Shown here: in pieces, positions 27,391 to 34,895 of the stretch
Layout of the letters: the number at the start of each line of letters is the position of its first letter
Position numbering within the stretch: the stretch's first letter is position 1
Source: Leifsonia sp. ZF2019
GTDB taxonomy: Bacteria; Actinomycetota; Actinomycetes; Actinomycetales; Microbacteriaceae
DNA: 64,000 nt
Assembly: GCF_019924635.1 (NCBI RefSeq)
Contig: NZ_CP065037.1
Location: forward strand, 3,224,001-3,288,000
Direction: 5' to 3'
Notes under the pieces: model-generated
What the model was told of the DNA's origin: nothing
Seen by the model: only the letters and a program-made list of their open reading frames with translations
Database searches by the model: none
Translations under genes and position numbers: made by a program

Positions 27391-27438
27391 CGGCCACTAT
27401 CGCAATCAAAAACTACGCTTTCGGCCACTTCTGCAACA
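27391..27438 (-). promoter_or_regulatory. candidate promoter/operator of the aldehyde dehydrogenase-transporter operon
   Basis: Two similar sites, CGGCCACTATCGCAA (27391-27405) and CGGCCACTTCTGCAA (27422-27436), repeat in the same orientation with 31-nt spacing, about three helical turns. Such spacing suits a multimeric Lrp/AsnC regulator like the one encoded next door. On the minus strand TTGTTG and TAGTTT, 18 nt apart, overlap the repeats and could be the promoter. Confidence 0.5.
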
Positions 27439-27444
27439 AGATGT

Positions 27445-28440
27445 TTACAAATCAGCCACATCCACCGAATCGGAGACGAGCATCGGGCCGCGACGGACGG
27501 GCTGCAGCACCACCGAGGTCTGCGCCTGCGTCACGCCGAGCGCCGCGACATCCTCGGTGAGGAACCGGTAGAGCGCGTGCTCGTCCTCCACCACGCAGTC
27601 CACCAGCACCTGCGTCGCCCCGGTGCACGCCGCGCAGAAGCGGACGGACGGGTGCCGGCCGAGCGCGGCGCCGACCTCCTCGACCCGGTCCGGAGACACC
27701 TGGAGCCAGGTGAGCGCCTCGACACGCAGCCCGTGCAGAGCCGGACTGATCTCGGTGCGCACATGGAGGACTCCCGCCCCCAGCAGTGCGTCGAGTCGCC
27801 GCTTCACGGTCGGCGGCGTGACGCCGATGCGGTCGGCGACATCGCTCGCCGTCGCGCGGCCATCCTCTGCGAGCACGGCCACGAGTCGGTCGTCGTCGGC
27901 GGAGAGGACCATCCGTCCCCCGGCACGCGGCGTGTCGCTGACGCCGTTGCGCAGGTGCGCGAGCACAGCCGGCGGAAGAGGGATGGCGGTCCAGTCGAAC
28001 CCGGACCGGAAGTACTTGAGCACTGTCCCGACGCGCACGGAGACCAGGTGATCGAGTTCGGGGAGGTCCTCCACGACCAGGCGCGCACTGTCCTCGGGGG
28101 TACGCGGCATCAGCTGGCAGATCACGTCGGCTCCGCTCTCCAGCACCGAGACGCTCGAGGCGTCGGTGCGGGTGGCGAGGGCGCGCGCGACGGCGACGGC
28201 GTGCCCGGGTCGAGTTCCGATCTGGATGACGAGCGGACGCGCGTCGCCGACCATCGTCGTGTCGAGGTAGGTGGAGACGCGCACGGCCCCCACGTCGAGC
28301 AGTCGCTGCCCGCGGCGCGCGACCGTGCGCACGGGGGCGTCGAGCACGGTCGCGATGAGCCCCCAGCTGGCACGGCCGTTCGCCTGCAGCGCCGCCGCGA
28401 TACGGGAGTCGAGTTCGTCGAAGTCGGTCGAGATGGCCAC
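27445..28440 (-). CDS. two-domain Lrp/AsnC family transcriptional regulator
   Basis: The 331-aa protein contains two consecutive AsnC units. The first has an HTH at about residues 15-55 (IAAALQANGRASWGLIATVL) and a ligand-binding domain. The second HTH begins at about residue 178 (DDRLVAVLAEDGRATASDVA, then VTPPTVKRRLDALL), followed by another ligand-binding domain. It is likely the local regulator of the aldehyde dehydrogenase/ABC operon that starts 97 nt downstream. The GTG 28440 start lies 6 nt after TAGCGT, so a leaderless mRNA is likely; that box shares bases with the rarD stop codon. Confidence 0.88.
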   Translation of the reverse strand: MAISTDFDELDSRIAAALQANGRASWGLIATVLDAPVRTVARRGQRLLDVGAVRVSTYLDTTMVGDARPLVIQIGTRPGHAVAVARALATRTDASSVSVLESGADVICQLMPRTPEDSARLVVEDLPELDHLVSVRVGTVLKYFRSGFDWTAIPLPPAVLAHLRNGVSDTPRAGGRMVLSADDDRLVAVLAEDGRATASDVADRIGVTPPTVKRRLDALLGAGVLHVRTEISPALHGLRVEALTWLQVSPDRVEEVGAALGRHPSVRFCAACTGATQVLVDCVVEDEHALYRFLTEDVAALGVTQAQTSVVLQPVRRGPMLVSDSVDVADL

Positions 28441-28444
28441 GGCC

Positions 28445-29374
28445 CTACGCTAGCCGCGCATCCCGGCGCGTGGCGCGAGCGGAGAGGATCATGTCGGCGC
28501 TGAGGACGACGAGTGCGAGCCAGACGATCCCGAATCCGAGCCACCGCTCGGGCGGCATCGCCTCGTGCAGCACGAACACGCCGACGAGGAACTGGATGAG
28601 CGGGGTGATGTACTGCACGAAGCCCATGTACACCAGGGGGAGGCGACGCGACGCCGCCGCGAAGAACAGCAAAGGCACCGCTGTGACCACGCCCGCGCCG
28701 GCGAGTGCGACCGCGTGCCAGACGCCGTACGCCCCGAGGGTGATGCCCGCGGTCATGCCCACGACGACGAGCTGCACCACCGCGACAGGCGTGAGCCACA
28801 TCGTCTCGAGAGTGAGACCGGAGACCGCGTCGACGGCGGGGCCGACGCGCTTCTTGATCAGCCCGTAGAGCCCGAACGACAAGGCGAGCACCAGCGCGAT
28901 CCACGGGAACGCCCCGTAGCCGACCGCCAGCACGACCACCGCGACGGCGCTCAGACCGACCGCCACCCACTGAGCCGGGCGCAGCCCCTCCCGCTGCACG
29001 AGCACCCCGAGCAGGATGGTGACGATCGGGTTGATGAAGTATCCGAGAGCCGCCTCGACGACGTGGCCGGTCACGGTGGCGAGCACGTACGTCTGCCAGT
29101 TGACATAGATGAGGGCTCCAGCGAGCGCCATCGTGAACAGGATGCGCGGGGTGCGCAGCAGCCCGATGAACGGACGCCACGCCCGCGTGACGGTCAGCAG
29201 AAGTGCGCAGAAGACCAGCGAGAACACGACCCGCCAGGCGACGATCTCCCACGCGGTGGCCGGAGCCAGGGCGATGAAGTAGAGGGTCAGCACACCCCAC
29301 AGCACATGTGCGGAGAGGGCGAAGATCAGTCCGGAGGTGCGGTGGTCGGCCGCGCGGGGAGAAGGTGGTGGCAC
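28445..29374 (-). CDS. rarD: EamA family transporter RarD
   Basis: The 309-aa membrane protein has ten hydrophobic helices forming two EamA repeats. It starts with SGLIFALSAHVLWGVLTLYF and includes EIVAWRVVFSLVF, NWQTYVLATVTGHVVEAALGYFINPI and MGFVQYITPLIQFLVGVFVLHE, which are RarD hallmarks. The substrate is unknown. GTG 29374 is preferred to GTG 29392 because TAGAGT (29387-29382) lies 7 nt before it, the pattern of leaderless genes here. The final residues are basic (RATRRDARLA). Confidence 0.88.
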   Translation of the reverse strand: MPPPSPRAADHRTSGLIFALSAHVLWGVLTLYFIALAPATAWEIVAWRVVFSLVFCALLLTVTRAWRPFIGLLRTPRILFTMALAGALIYVNWQTYVLATVTGHVVEAALGYFINPIVTILLGVLVQREGLRPAQWVAVGLSAVAVVVLAVGYGAFPWIALVLALSFGLYGLIKKRVGPAVDAVSGLTLETMWLTPVAVVQLVVVGMTAGITLGAYGVWHAVALAGAGVVTAVPLLFFAAASRRLPLVYMGFVQYITPLIQFLVGVFVLHEAMPPERWLGFGIVWLALVVLSADMILSARATRRDARLA

Positions 29375-29411
29375 CCGACCGACTCTAGCCACAGCGGCCG
29401 ACGAACGACGA

Positions 29412-29440
29412 CGGCCCGGATGCCAGAGGCATCCGGGCCG
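29412..29440 (-). terminator. terminator hairpin after groES
   Basis: CGGCCCGGATGCC (29412-29424), loop AGA, GGCATCCGGGCCG (29428-29440): a perfect 13-bp stem, 18 nt after the groES stop and before rarD. Its core is shared with the IS-split terminator at 3915/5418. Confidence 0.8.
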
Positions 29441-29458
29441 ATCGTGGAGCGGGGTGCG

Positions 29459-29755
29459 TCAGCGGACGACGACCGCGAGCACGTCGCGGGCCGAGAGCAC
29501 GAGGAAGTCCTCGCCGCCGAACTTGACCTCGGTGCCACCGTACTTGGAGTAGATGACCTTGTCGCCGACGGCGACGTCGAGGGGGATGCGGTTGCCGTTG
29601 TCGTCGATGCGGCCGGGGCCCACGGCGACGACCTCGCCCTCCTGCGGCTTCTCCTTGGCGGTGTCGGGGATGACCAGACCGGACGCAGTGGTCTGCTCAG
29701 CCTCGACCTGCTTGATGACGATGCGATCTTCGAGCGGCTTGATGGAGACCGACAC
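29459..29755 (-). CDS. groES: co-chaperonin GroES
   Basis: The 98-aa heptameric lid of the GroEL chaperonin begins [20 protein letters not shown], has the mobile loop [27 protein letters not shown] and ends [15 protein letters not shown]. The GTG 29755 start follows AGGAAAGGGG. groEL is not adjacent, as in a number of actinobacteria where groES stands alone or groEL is duplicated elsewhere. Two CIRCE operators upstream indicate HrcA heat-shock control. Confidence 0.96.
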   Translation of the reverse strand: MSVSIKPLEDRIVIKQVEAEQTTASGLVIPDTAKEKPQEGEVVAVGPGRIDDNGNRIPLDVAVGDKVIYSKYGGTEVKFGGEDFLVLSARDVLAVVVR

Positions 29756-29801
29756 GTTGACCCCTTTCCTATGACGAACGGTGTCTTGACAGAAGACGTG
29801 A

Positions 29802-29828
29802 TTAGCAGCCTCGCACTGCGAGTGCTAA
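29802..29828 (-). promoter_or_regulatory. CIRCE operator 1 (HrcA site), downstream of the groES start site
   Basis: TTAGCAGCC-N9-GAGTGCTAA, compared with the consensus TTAGCACTC-N9-GAGTGCTAA: the right half is perfect and the left has two mismatches. It lies just after the predicted transcription start, 46 nt from the groES GTG. Confidence 0.85.
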
Positions 29829-29832
29829 CAGG

Positions 29833-29862
29833 AGTCTAGAGGGTGCGTTAGCAGTCACGCAA
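29833..29862 (-). promoter_or_regulatory. groES promoter
   Basis: On the minus strand TTGCGT (29862-29857), an 18-nt spacer and TAGACT (29838-29833). The -35 falls within the centre of CIRCE 2, and CIRCE 1 begins just downstream of the -10, so HrcA could block both binding and escape. Confidence 0.65.
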
Positions 29863-29874
29863 CGTGAGTGCCAA
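29848..29874. promoter_or_regulatory. CIRCE operator 2 (HrcA site), shared by groES and the divergent gene
   Basis: TTAGCAGTC-N9-GAGTGCCAA matches the CIRCE consensus with one mismatch in each half. It covers the groES -35 and ends 4 nt before the TAGCGT box of the divergent methyltransferase gene. Confidence 0.8.
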
Positions 29875-29891
29875 GAGGTAGCGTGAGGATC

Positions 29892-31079
29892 ATGGACCGG
29901 TCCGAATTCCTCGAACTGCTGAGCCCGGAGGGGCTCCGGCTGCTCGACTCCCTTCCGCCGTACCAGACGGAGAAGGACGTGGTCCGGCTCGTCTCGGATC
30001 TGCGCAAGCAGGGCCACGCCCCCGGCCTCGTGGCCGCTGTGCTGACGCAGTCGAAGCTGCGGCGGAAGGCCGTCGCGAAATTCGGCGACTTCGCCTCCCG
30101 GATGCTCTTCACGGAGGCCGGCCTCGAACAGGCGACGCGTCTCGCGGTGGCCGCCCGGCATGCGGGCCGCTTCCGCTCCGCGGGCCTCACCCGCGTCGCC
30201 GACCTCGGCTGCGGGATCGGCGGCGACGCCCTCGCCGTCGCGGCGATCGAGCTGGACGTGACGGCCGTCGAGGCCGACGAGGTCACGGCCGCGATCGCGG
30301 CGTACAACCTGGCTCCGTTCCCGAACGCGACGGTGGTGCACGGCCGCGCCGAGGACGCCGATCTGCGCAGCGTCGACGCCGTCTTCCTCGACCCCGCGCG
30401 TCGCACCGCCGGCCACACGCAGACCGAGCGGCTCACCGACCCCGACGACTACACCCCCTCGCTCGGCTTCGCCTACGAACTCGCGACCGGCCGGTCGGTC
30501 GGGCTCAAGCTGGGCCCCGGATTCGATCGCGACCTCATCCCGTCGAACGCCGAGGCGCAGTGGATCTCGTCCGACGGGCAGGTCGTCGAGCTCGGCCTCT
30601 GGTTCGGCGCGCTCGCGCGGCCGCACATCCGCCGCGCCGCGCTGGTGCTGCGCGGCGACGAGGCCCATGAGCTCACGGCGGAGAGCGACAGCGAGGACGC
30701 CGAGACCGGCGAACTCGGCGAATACGTCTACGAGCCCGACGGCTCCGTCATCCGCGCTCGATTGATCGGCGACCTCGCCCGGCAGCTGGACGGCCGGATG
30801 GTCGCCGACGGCATCGCCTACATCACGGCGGACCACGCGATGCCGACGCCGTTCGCCGCCGGATTCCGGGTGCTCGAGACGCTGCCGTACGGGGAGCGGG
30901 ATCTGAGGCGGGCCCTGCGCGAGCGCGGCGTCGGCTCCCTGGAGATCAAGAAGCGCGGCGTGGATGTCGATCCCGCCGCGCTCCGCAGACGTCTGGCGCT
31001 CGCAGGCGACCGCTCGGCGACCCTGATCCTGACCCGGATCGCCGGGCGGCACACCGCCCTGCTGGCCGAGCGGCTCTGA
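29892..31079 (+). CDS. THUMP-like domain class I SAM-dependent methyltransferase
   Basis: The 395-aa protein has an N-terminal helical part (DRSEFLELLSPEGLRLLDSL, KLRRKAVAKFGDFA). A Rossmann methyltransferase core follows with motif I VADLGCGIGGDALAVAA at about residue 100 and AVFLDPARRTAGHTQTERLT at about 165. The C-terminal THUMP-like domain ends with SATLILTRIAGRHTALLAERL. The substrate is unknown; RNA is plausible from the THUMP-like fold. ATG 29892 lies 7 nt after TAGCGT. It is divergent from groES and close enough to the second CIRCE to share HrcA control. Confidence 0.87.
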   Translation: MDRSEFLELLSPEGLRLLDSLPPYQTEKDVVRLVSDLRKQGHAPGLVAAVLTQSKLRRKAVAKFGDFASRMLFTEAGLEQATRLAVAARHAGRFRSAGLTRVADLGCGIGGDALAVAAIELDVTAVEADEVTAAIAAYNLAPFPNATVVHGRAEDADLRSVDAVFLDPARRTAGHTQTERLTDPDDYTPSLGFAYELATGRSVGLKLGPGFDRDLIPSNAEAQWISSDGQVVELGLWFGALARPHIRRAALVLRGDEAHELTAESDSEDAETGELGEYVYEPDGSVIRARLIGDLARQLDGRMVADGIAYITADHAMPTPFAAGFRVLETLPYGERDLRRALRERGVGSLEIKKRGVDVDPAALRRRLALAGDRSATLILTRIAGRHTALLAERL

Positions 31080-31109
31080 GGCCGCCCGGCCAGCGCGAGC
31101 CGTGTCCGC

Positions 31110-31820
31110 TCAGTAGGTGTTGTAGGTGGCGCTGAAGCTGGCGAAGAGGACCGCCAGCCCGATCCACACGATGATCGCGATCGCGATGCTGACGAAGCCG
31201 AGGATGAGGCCGGTGAGCCAGAACCCCTTCGCCTGCGGCTCCTTGCTGCGACCGAGGAAGCCGAGGACGACCGCCGCGACTCCGAAGAGCACGCCGACGC
31301 CCCATGCGATGTTGAGCACGATGCCGACGATGCCGCCGACGAGGGACAGGATGCTCAGGATCGGCGACTTGGACGGCGCGGCGTAGGGCTGGGCGTAGCC
31401 GGGGGCCGGCTGTCCGTAGGCCGGCGCTCCGTAGCCAGGAGCCGGCTGCTGCTGGCCGTACGGCGCCTGCTGCTGGCCGTACGGCTGCTGCGGCTGCTGA
31501 CCGTACGGCTGCTGCGGCTGCTGACCGTACGGCTGCTGCGGCTGCTGGCCGTAGGGCTGCTGCGGCGCCTGCGGCTGCTGGCCGTACGGCTGCTGCGGCG
31601 CCTGCGGCTGCTGGCCGTACGGCTGCTGCGGAGCCTGCGGCTGCGGAGGCGTGTACGCGGGTGCCGCGGGCGGAACCGGAGCGGCGGGTGCGGCCGGGGC
31701 GGGCTCTGCGGCGGCGGGCGTGGGCTCAGGGGCAGCCGGGGCGACGGGCTCCGCGGGCGGGACCACTCCGTTCTGGGCGTCGGGGTCCGTGGGGCCGGCG
31801 GGCGCGTTCGGATCGGTCAT
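31110..31820 (-). CDS. Gln/Pro-rich DUF4190-type membrane protein
   Basis: The 236-aa protein has two parts. Residues 1-140 are disordered: an Ala/Pro-rich stretch followed by tandem repeats of [11 protein letters not shown] (three) and PQQPYGQQ (three), then [11 protein letters not shown] units. Residues about 150-236 form two hydrophobic hairpins ([22 protein letters not shown] and [22 protein letters not shown]), as in DUF4190 proteins. Related proteins are common in actinobacterial envelopes, with no known activity. ATG 31820 follows AAGGAGATGCGGAAC. It is convergent with the methyltransferase gene. Confidence 0.78.
   Translation of the reverse strand: MTDPNAPAGPTDPDAQNGVVPPAEPVAPAAPEPTPAAAEPAPAAPAAPVPPAAPAYTPPQPQAPQQPYGQQPQAPQQPYGQQPQAPQQPYGQQPQQPYGQQPQQPYGQQPQQPYGQQQAPYGQQQPAPGYGAPAYGQPAPGYAQPYAAPSKSPILSILSLVGGIVGIVLNIAWGVGVLFGVAAVVLGFLGRSKEPQAKGFWLTGLILGFVSIAIAIIVWIGLAVLFASFSATYNTY
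31440..31645 (-). repeat. coding tandem repeats of the Gln/Pro-rich protein
   Basis: About three 33-bp units followed by about three 24-bp units, built on a shared block reading GGCCGTACGGCTGCTGCGG on the plus strand. They encode [11 protein letters not shown] and PQQPYGQQ. Copy number is likely variable between strains. Confidence 0.75.
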
Positions 31821-31872
31821 GTTCCGCATCTCCTTCAGGTGGGAGTTTCTGGGAACTCCCTGTATCGATTCC

Positions 31873-31901
31873 ATCGTCCCAGCGCTGTCGGAACGTGTCA
31901 A
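31873..31901 (-). promoter_or_regulatory. candidate promoter of the DUF4190-type gene
   Basis: On the minus strand TTGACA (31901-31896), a 17-nt spacer and GACGAT (31878-31873), located just downstream of the tsaD stop codon. The leader would be about 45 nt. Confidence 0.4.
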
Positions 31902-31905
31902 CGAC

Positions 31906-32976
31906 TCAGCGTGCCACCTGGATCTCGGTGACGGGAAGCGTCGAGTCGGCGGCGAACGTCGGCTCGCTCGGCGCGTGTCCCGCCATCACGAGCTGGGCGC
32001 CGAGAGCCGCGATCATCGCGCCGTTGTCGGTGCAGAGCGAGAGCGCGGGGATGCGGAGCGCGATGCCCGCTTCGCGCGTGCGTTCGGCCGCGAGCTGACG
32101 CACCCGCGCGTTCGCGACGACCCCGCCGCCCAGCAGGAGCCGGGGCACGTCGTGGTCGCGGCAGGCCGCGACCGCCTTGCTGAGCAGCACGTCGACGACG
32201 GCCTCGCGGAAAGAGGCGGCGACATCGGGGACCGGCACCTCCTCGCCCGCGTCCTGGCGCTGCTCGACCCAGCGGGCGACTGCCGTCTTCAGCCCGGAGA
32301 ACGAGAAGTCGTACCGATGGCGCTCGAGGTCTCTCGGCTTGGTCAGCCCGCGCGGGAACCGGATGGCGCGCGGGTCGCCGTCCGCCGCGACGCGGTCGAT
32401 CTGCGGACCGCCGGGATACGGCAGGCCCAGCACGCGCGCCACCTTGTCGAAGGCCTCCCCCGCCGCGTCGTCGATGGTCTCGCCGAGGAGCTCGACGTCG
32501 GAGACCAGATCCCTGACGAGCAGGAGGGACGTGTGACCGCCGGAGACCAGCAACGCGATCGTCGGCAGCTCGACCGGGTGACCGGGGCCACCCGCTGCGT
32601 CGAGCAGGTCCGCCCCGACGTGACCGACGAGGTGATTGACCGCGTAGAGGGGCTTGTCGAGCGCAACGGCGAGCGCCTTCGCTGCGCCGACGCCGACCAT
32701 GAGCGCGCCGGAGAGGCCGGGCCCGCTCGTGACGGCGATGGCGTCCACATCGGCCAGGTCGATGCCGGCATCGGCCACGGCGGTGCGGAGGGTCGGCGTG
32801 AGGGCCTCGAGGTGCGCCCGCGCCGCGACCTCGGGCACGACGCCGCCGTAGCGCGCGTGCTCCTCCATGGACGAGGCGATCGTGTTCGCGAGCAGGGTCG
32901 TTCCCCGCACGATCCCGACGCCCGTCTCGTCGCACGAGGTCTCGATGCCGAGGACCAGGGGTTCGTCGCGGTTCAT
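31906..32976 (-). CDS. tsaD: tRNA N6-adenosine threonylcarbamoyltransferase
   Basis: Transfers threonylcarbamoyl to A37 of ANN-decoding tRNAs (t6A), working with TsaB and TsaE, also encoded in this window. The 356-aa ASKHA-fold protein has [15 protein letters not shown], the metal-binding [41 protein letters not shown] and [15 protein letters not shown] 32976 overlaps the rimI stop (ATGA). Homology begins at this start. Confidence 0.96.
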   Translation of the reverse strand: MNRDEPLVLGIETSCDETGVGIVRGTTLLANTIASSMEEHARYGGVVPEVAARAHLEALTPTLRTAVADAGIDLADVDAIAVTSGPGLSGALMVGVGAAKALAVALDKPLYAVNHLVGHVGADLLDAAGGPGHPVELPTIALLVSGGHTSLLLVRDLVSDVELLGETIDDAAGEAFDKVARVLGLPYPGGPQIDRVAADGDPRAIRFPRGLTKPRDLERHRYDFSFSGLKTAVARWVEQRQDAGEEVPVPDVAASFREAVVDVLLSKAVAACRDHDVPRLLLGGGVVANARVRQLAAERTREAGIALRIPALSLCTDNGAMIAALGAQLVMAGHAPSEPTFAADSTLPVTEIQVAR

Positions 32977-33458
32977 GCGATCGTCGTCTCCGGGGTCGGG
33001 ACGGCGAGACGCATCACGATCGCGTCCACACCGTCCGGCTGGTAGTACTGCGGGCGTACGCCGATCTCCTCGAAACCCAGCGAGACGTACAGCGCTTGCG
33101 CGCCCGGATTGTCGTCCCGCACCTCGAGGAAGATCTCCTGCGCGCCGCGCGACCGGGCCTCCCCGATCAGGGCGTTCATGAGCGCGCGGGCGAGTCCGCG
33201 TCGTCGTGCGCGCGGAGCCACGGCGATGGTCTGGATGTCGCCCTCGCCGGCGCCGCGCGGCGCGAGCAGACCGGCGTACGCATCGATGCGGCTCTTCTCC
33301 CCGGGCTCGAAAGCCACCAGGTAGTAGCCGTGCTCGCCCGCCACCTCCGACCGCATGGTCCGCTCGGACCACGCGTCGGTGACGAACGTCGAGCGCTCCA
33401 GCTCCATGATCGCCGGCACGTCGGCCGCCGTCGCGCGGCGCAGCTCCCAGGCCGTCAC
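32973..33458 (-). CDS. rimI: ribosomal protein S18-alanine N-acetyltransferase
   Basis: The 161-aa single GNAT domain has [20 protein letters not shown], the acetyl-CoA loop [19 protein letters not shown] and [20 protein letters not shown]. Its position between tsaB and tsaD with 4-nt overlaps on both sides is the conserved tsaB-rimI-tsaD order, supporting RimI over other acetyltransferases. The start is GTG 33458. Confidence 0.9.
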   Translation of the reverse strand: MTAWELRRATAADVPAIMELERSTFVTDAWSERTMRSEVAGEHGYYLVAFEPGEKSRIDAYAGLLAPRGAGEGDIQTIAVAPRARRRGLARALMNALIGEARSRGAQEIFLEVRDDNPGAQALYVSLGFEEIGVRPQYYQPDGVDAIVMRLAVPTPETTIA

Positions 33459-34075
33459 GCGCTCACCCGCTTGGGACCGGCGGACAGGGTCACGTCCGGC
33501 GAACGCAGGTACAGCGGCTCGTCGGGGTCGAAGGGGCGCTTGTTCGCGAAGCGGACCTCGGCGATCATCCCGAGACGGCCGGCGCTCACGACGTCGGCGT
33601 CGACACGGACGAACTCGGCGTGCGGGAGCTGATCCGGCTTGGCCAGCCCGGGGCCGTCCAGACGCACAGGGAGCCCCAGCTCGTCGGGGCCGCTGTACGC
33701 GGTCCAGTACCGTTCGCGGCGCCGCGCGTCCGTCACCACGAGCAGCGGTCCGGAACCGCCGGAGCCGAAGTGCTCGGCGGCGATGGCGTCGTGGCTGACC
33801 ACGGGAACGAGGGGGCGGCCCGCCCCGACCGCGAAGGCCTTGGCCGCGGCGATCCCGACCCGCAGGCCGGTGAACGGCCCGGGCCCCATCCCGGCGACCA
33901 CGCCCGAGAGGGCGGACACCGGGACCCCGGCGATGTCCAGCGCTTCGCGGATGAGGGTCCCGACCACCTCGGCATGGCGCATCGTGTCGGCCTCGACGAC
34001 CTCGGAGAGCACTCCGGCGTCGCGGTCGACCACGGCGACGCTCGTCCCGGAGGAGGTGTCGATGGCGAGGAGCAT
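33455..34075 (-). CDS. tsaB: t6A biosynthesis complex protein TsaB
   Basis: The 206-aa ASKHA-fold partner of TsaD starts [19 protein letters not shown] and has [28 protein letters not shown] and [15 protein letters not shown]. It lacks TsaD's metal-binding His pair, as expected. ATG 34075 lies 6 nt after TAGGCT, so it has its own leaderless promoter, although it follows the secretion-substrate cluster on the same strand. It is normally found right after tsaE; here four genes separate them. Confidence 0.94.
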   Translation of the reverse strand: MLLAIDTSSGTSVAVVDRDAGVLSEVVEADTMRHAEVVGTLIREALDIAGVPVSALSGVVAGMGPGPFTGLRVGIAAAKAFAVGAGRPLVPVVSHDAIAAEHFGSGGSGPLLVVTDARRRERYWTAYSGPDELGLPVRLDGPGLAKPDQLPHAEFVRVDADVVSAGRLGMIAEVRFANKRPFDPDEPLYLRSPDVTLSAGPKRVSA

Positions 34076-34113
34076 GCCTCCAGCCTAGGCGGGTCCGCGC
34101 GTGCCGCGCTGCC

Positions 34114-34398
34114 TCAGCTCCAGCGCGCGGTCACCGTCGCCTCGGCCCGGGCGAGCCGGGCACCGGCGGCGTCGGCCGCTCGGGCGGCGTCCATCAGGGC
34201 CCGGTGCAGTTCGGCCAGCGCGGCCGTCCACTCCCGGTGCGCCGTGTCGTACGCCCGCTGCGCCTCCCCCGACCAGCTCGCGCGAAGGAGGGCGGCCTCG
34301 CGGTCGAGCGTGTCCAGTTCGGCCTGGATCTGGTCCGCCGCCCGCCCCAGCGCGGCCAGCATCGATTCGTGCCGCTCGGGATGGAACGCGATGGGCAT
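34114..34398 (-). CDS. WXG100/ESAT-6-like protein
   Basis: The 94-aa all-helical protein has a Trp-Ser-Gly turn at about residues 42-44 (RASWSGEAQRAY) between two amphipathic helices, which is the WXG100 pattern of type VII secretion substrates. It begins MPIAFHPERHESMLAALGRAA. The C-terminal end has YDTAHREWTAALAELH but no clear YxxxD/E export motif. ATG 34398 overlaps the lipoprotein stop by one base. No secretion machinery (EccC) is in the window. Confidence 0.75.
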   Translation of the reverse strand: MPIAFHPERHESMLAALGRAADQIQAELDTLDREAALLRASWSGEAQRAYDTAHREWTAALAELHRALMDAARAADAAGARLARAEATVTARWS

Positions 34399-34895
34399 CA
34401 GTCGCCGGCCTGCTCGTCGATCAGCGTGTCCACATCGCCGGGCACGCAGAGCGAGGTGCCCGAGATCGCGTAGTCCCCCGGGGCCGTCTGGAAGCTGATG
34501 GTCTGGACGGGACCGCCGGTGCCGTACACCGCGGTGTCCGGCGCGGTGACCGTGCGGACGCTGATCCCGAGCGACGTCCAGTAGTCCGCGACGGTCTTGG
34601 CGTCGCCGGCGAAGTCCGTGCCCGGCGACGCACGGTAGAAGTACCCGTACTTGGCACCCGCCGCGCCGTTCGCATCGCAGTCCGTCACGCTGGGGGCTCC
34701 GCTGTCGGTCCACCCGCTGACCGGCAGCCGTGCCGCGGTGTCCGTGATGGTCTTCACCAGGGTGTCGCGCGCCTCATGCGGTGTCATGGTCGCCTCCTTG
34801 CTCGTCGGGGTGCAGCCGGTCAGCGCTGCCAGGATCGCCGCGGCGATAACGACGCCGGCCCGCCGCTCAGTAATACGGACCACTCGTCGCTCCAT
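34398..34895 (-). CDS. lipoprotein of the type-VII-like cluster
   Basis: The 165-aa protein has a basic N-terminus, a hydrophobic segment and a lipobox (LTGC at about residues 25-28). The exported part has paired cysteines (VTDCDANG and SLCVPGD) and resembles small actinobacterial lipoproteins of unknown function found next to WXG100 genes. The start is uncertain: ATG 34895 overlaps the hydrolase gene by 29 nt, and GTG 34883 is an alternative. The next gene overlaps it by one base. Confidence 0.7.
   Translation of the reverse strand: MERRVVRITERRAGVVIAAAILAALTGCTPTSKEATMTPHEARDTLVKTITDTAARLPVSGWTDSGAPSVTDCDANGAAGAKYGYFYRASPGTDFAGDAKTVADYWTSLGISVRTVTAPDTAVYGTGGPVQTISFQTAPGDYAISGTSLCVPGDVDTLIDEQAGD

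Noticed and set aside
31440..31645. Possible CRISPR array because of regular repeats
   Set aside because: The units are contiguous, without spacers, and in frame within a protein gene.
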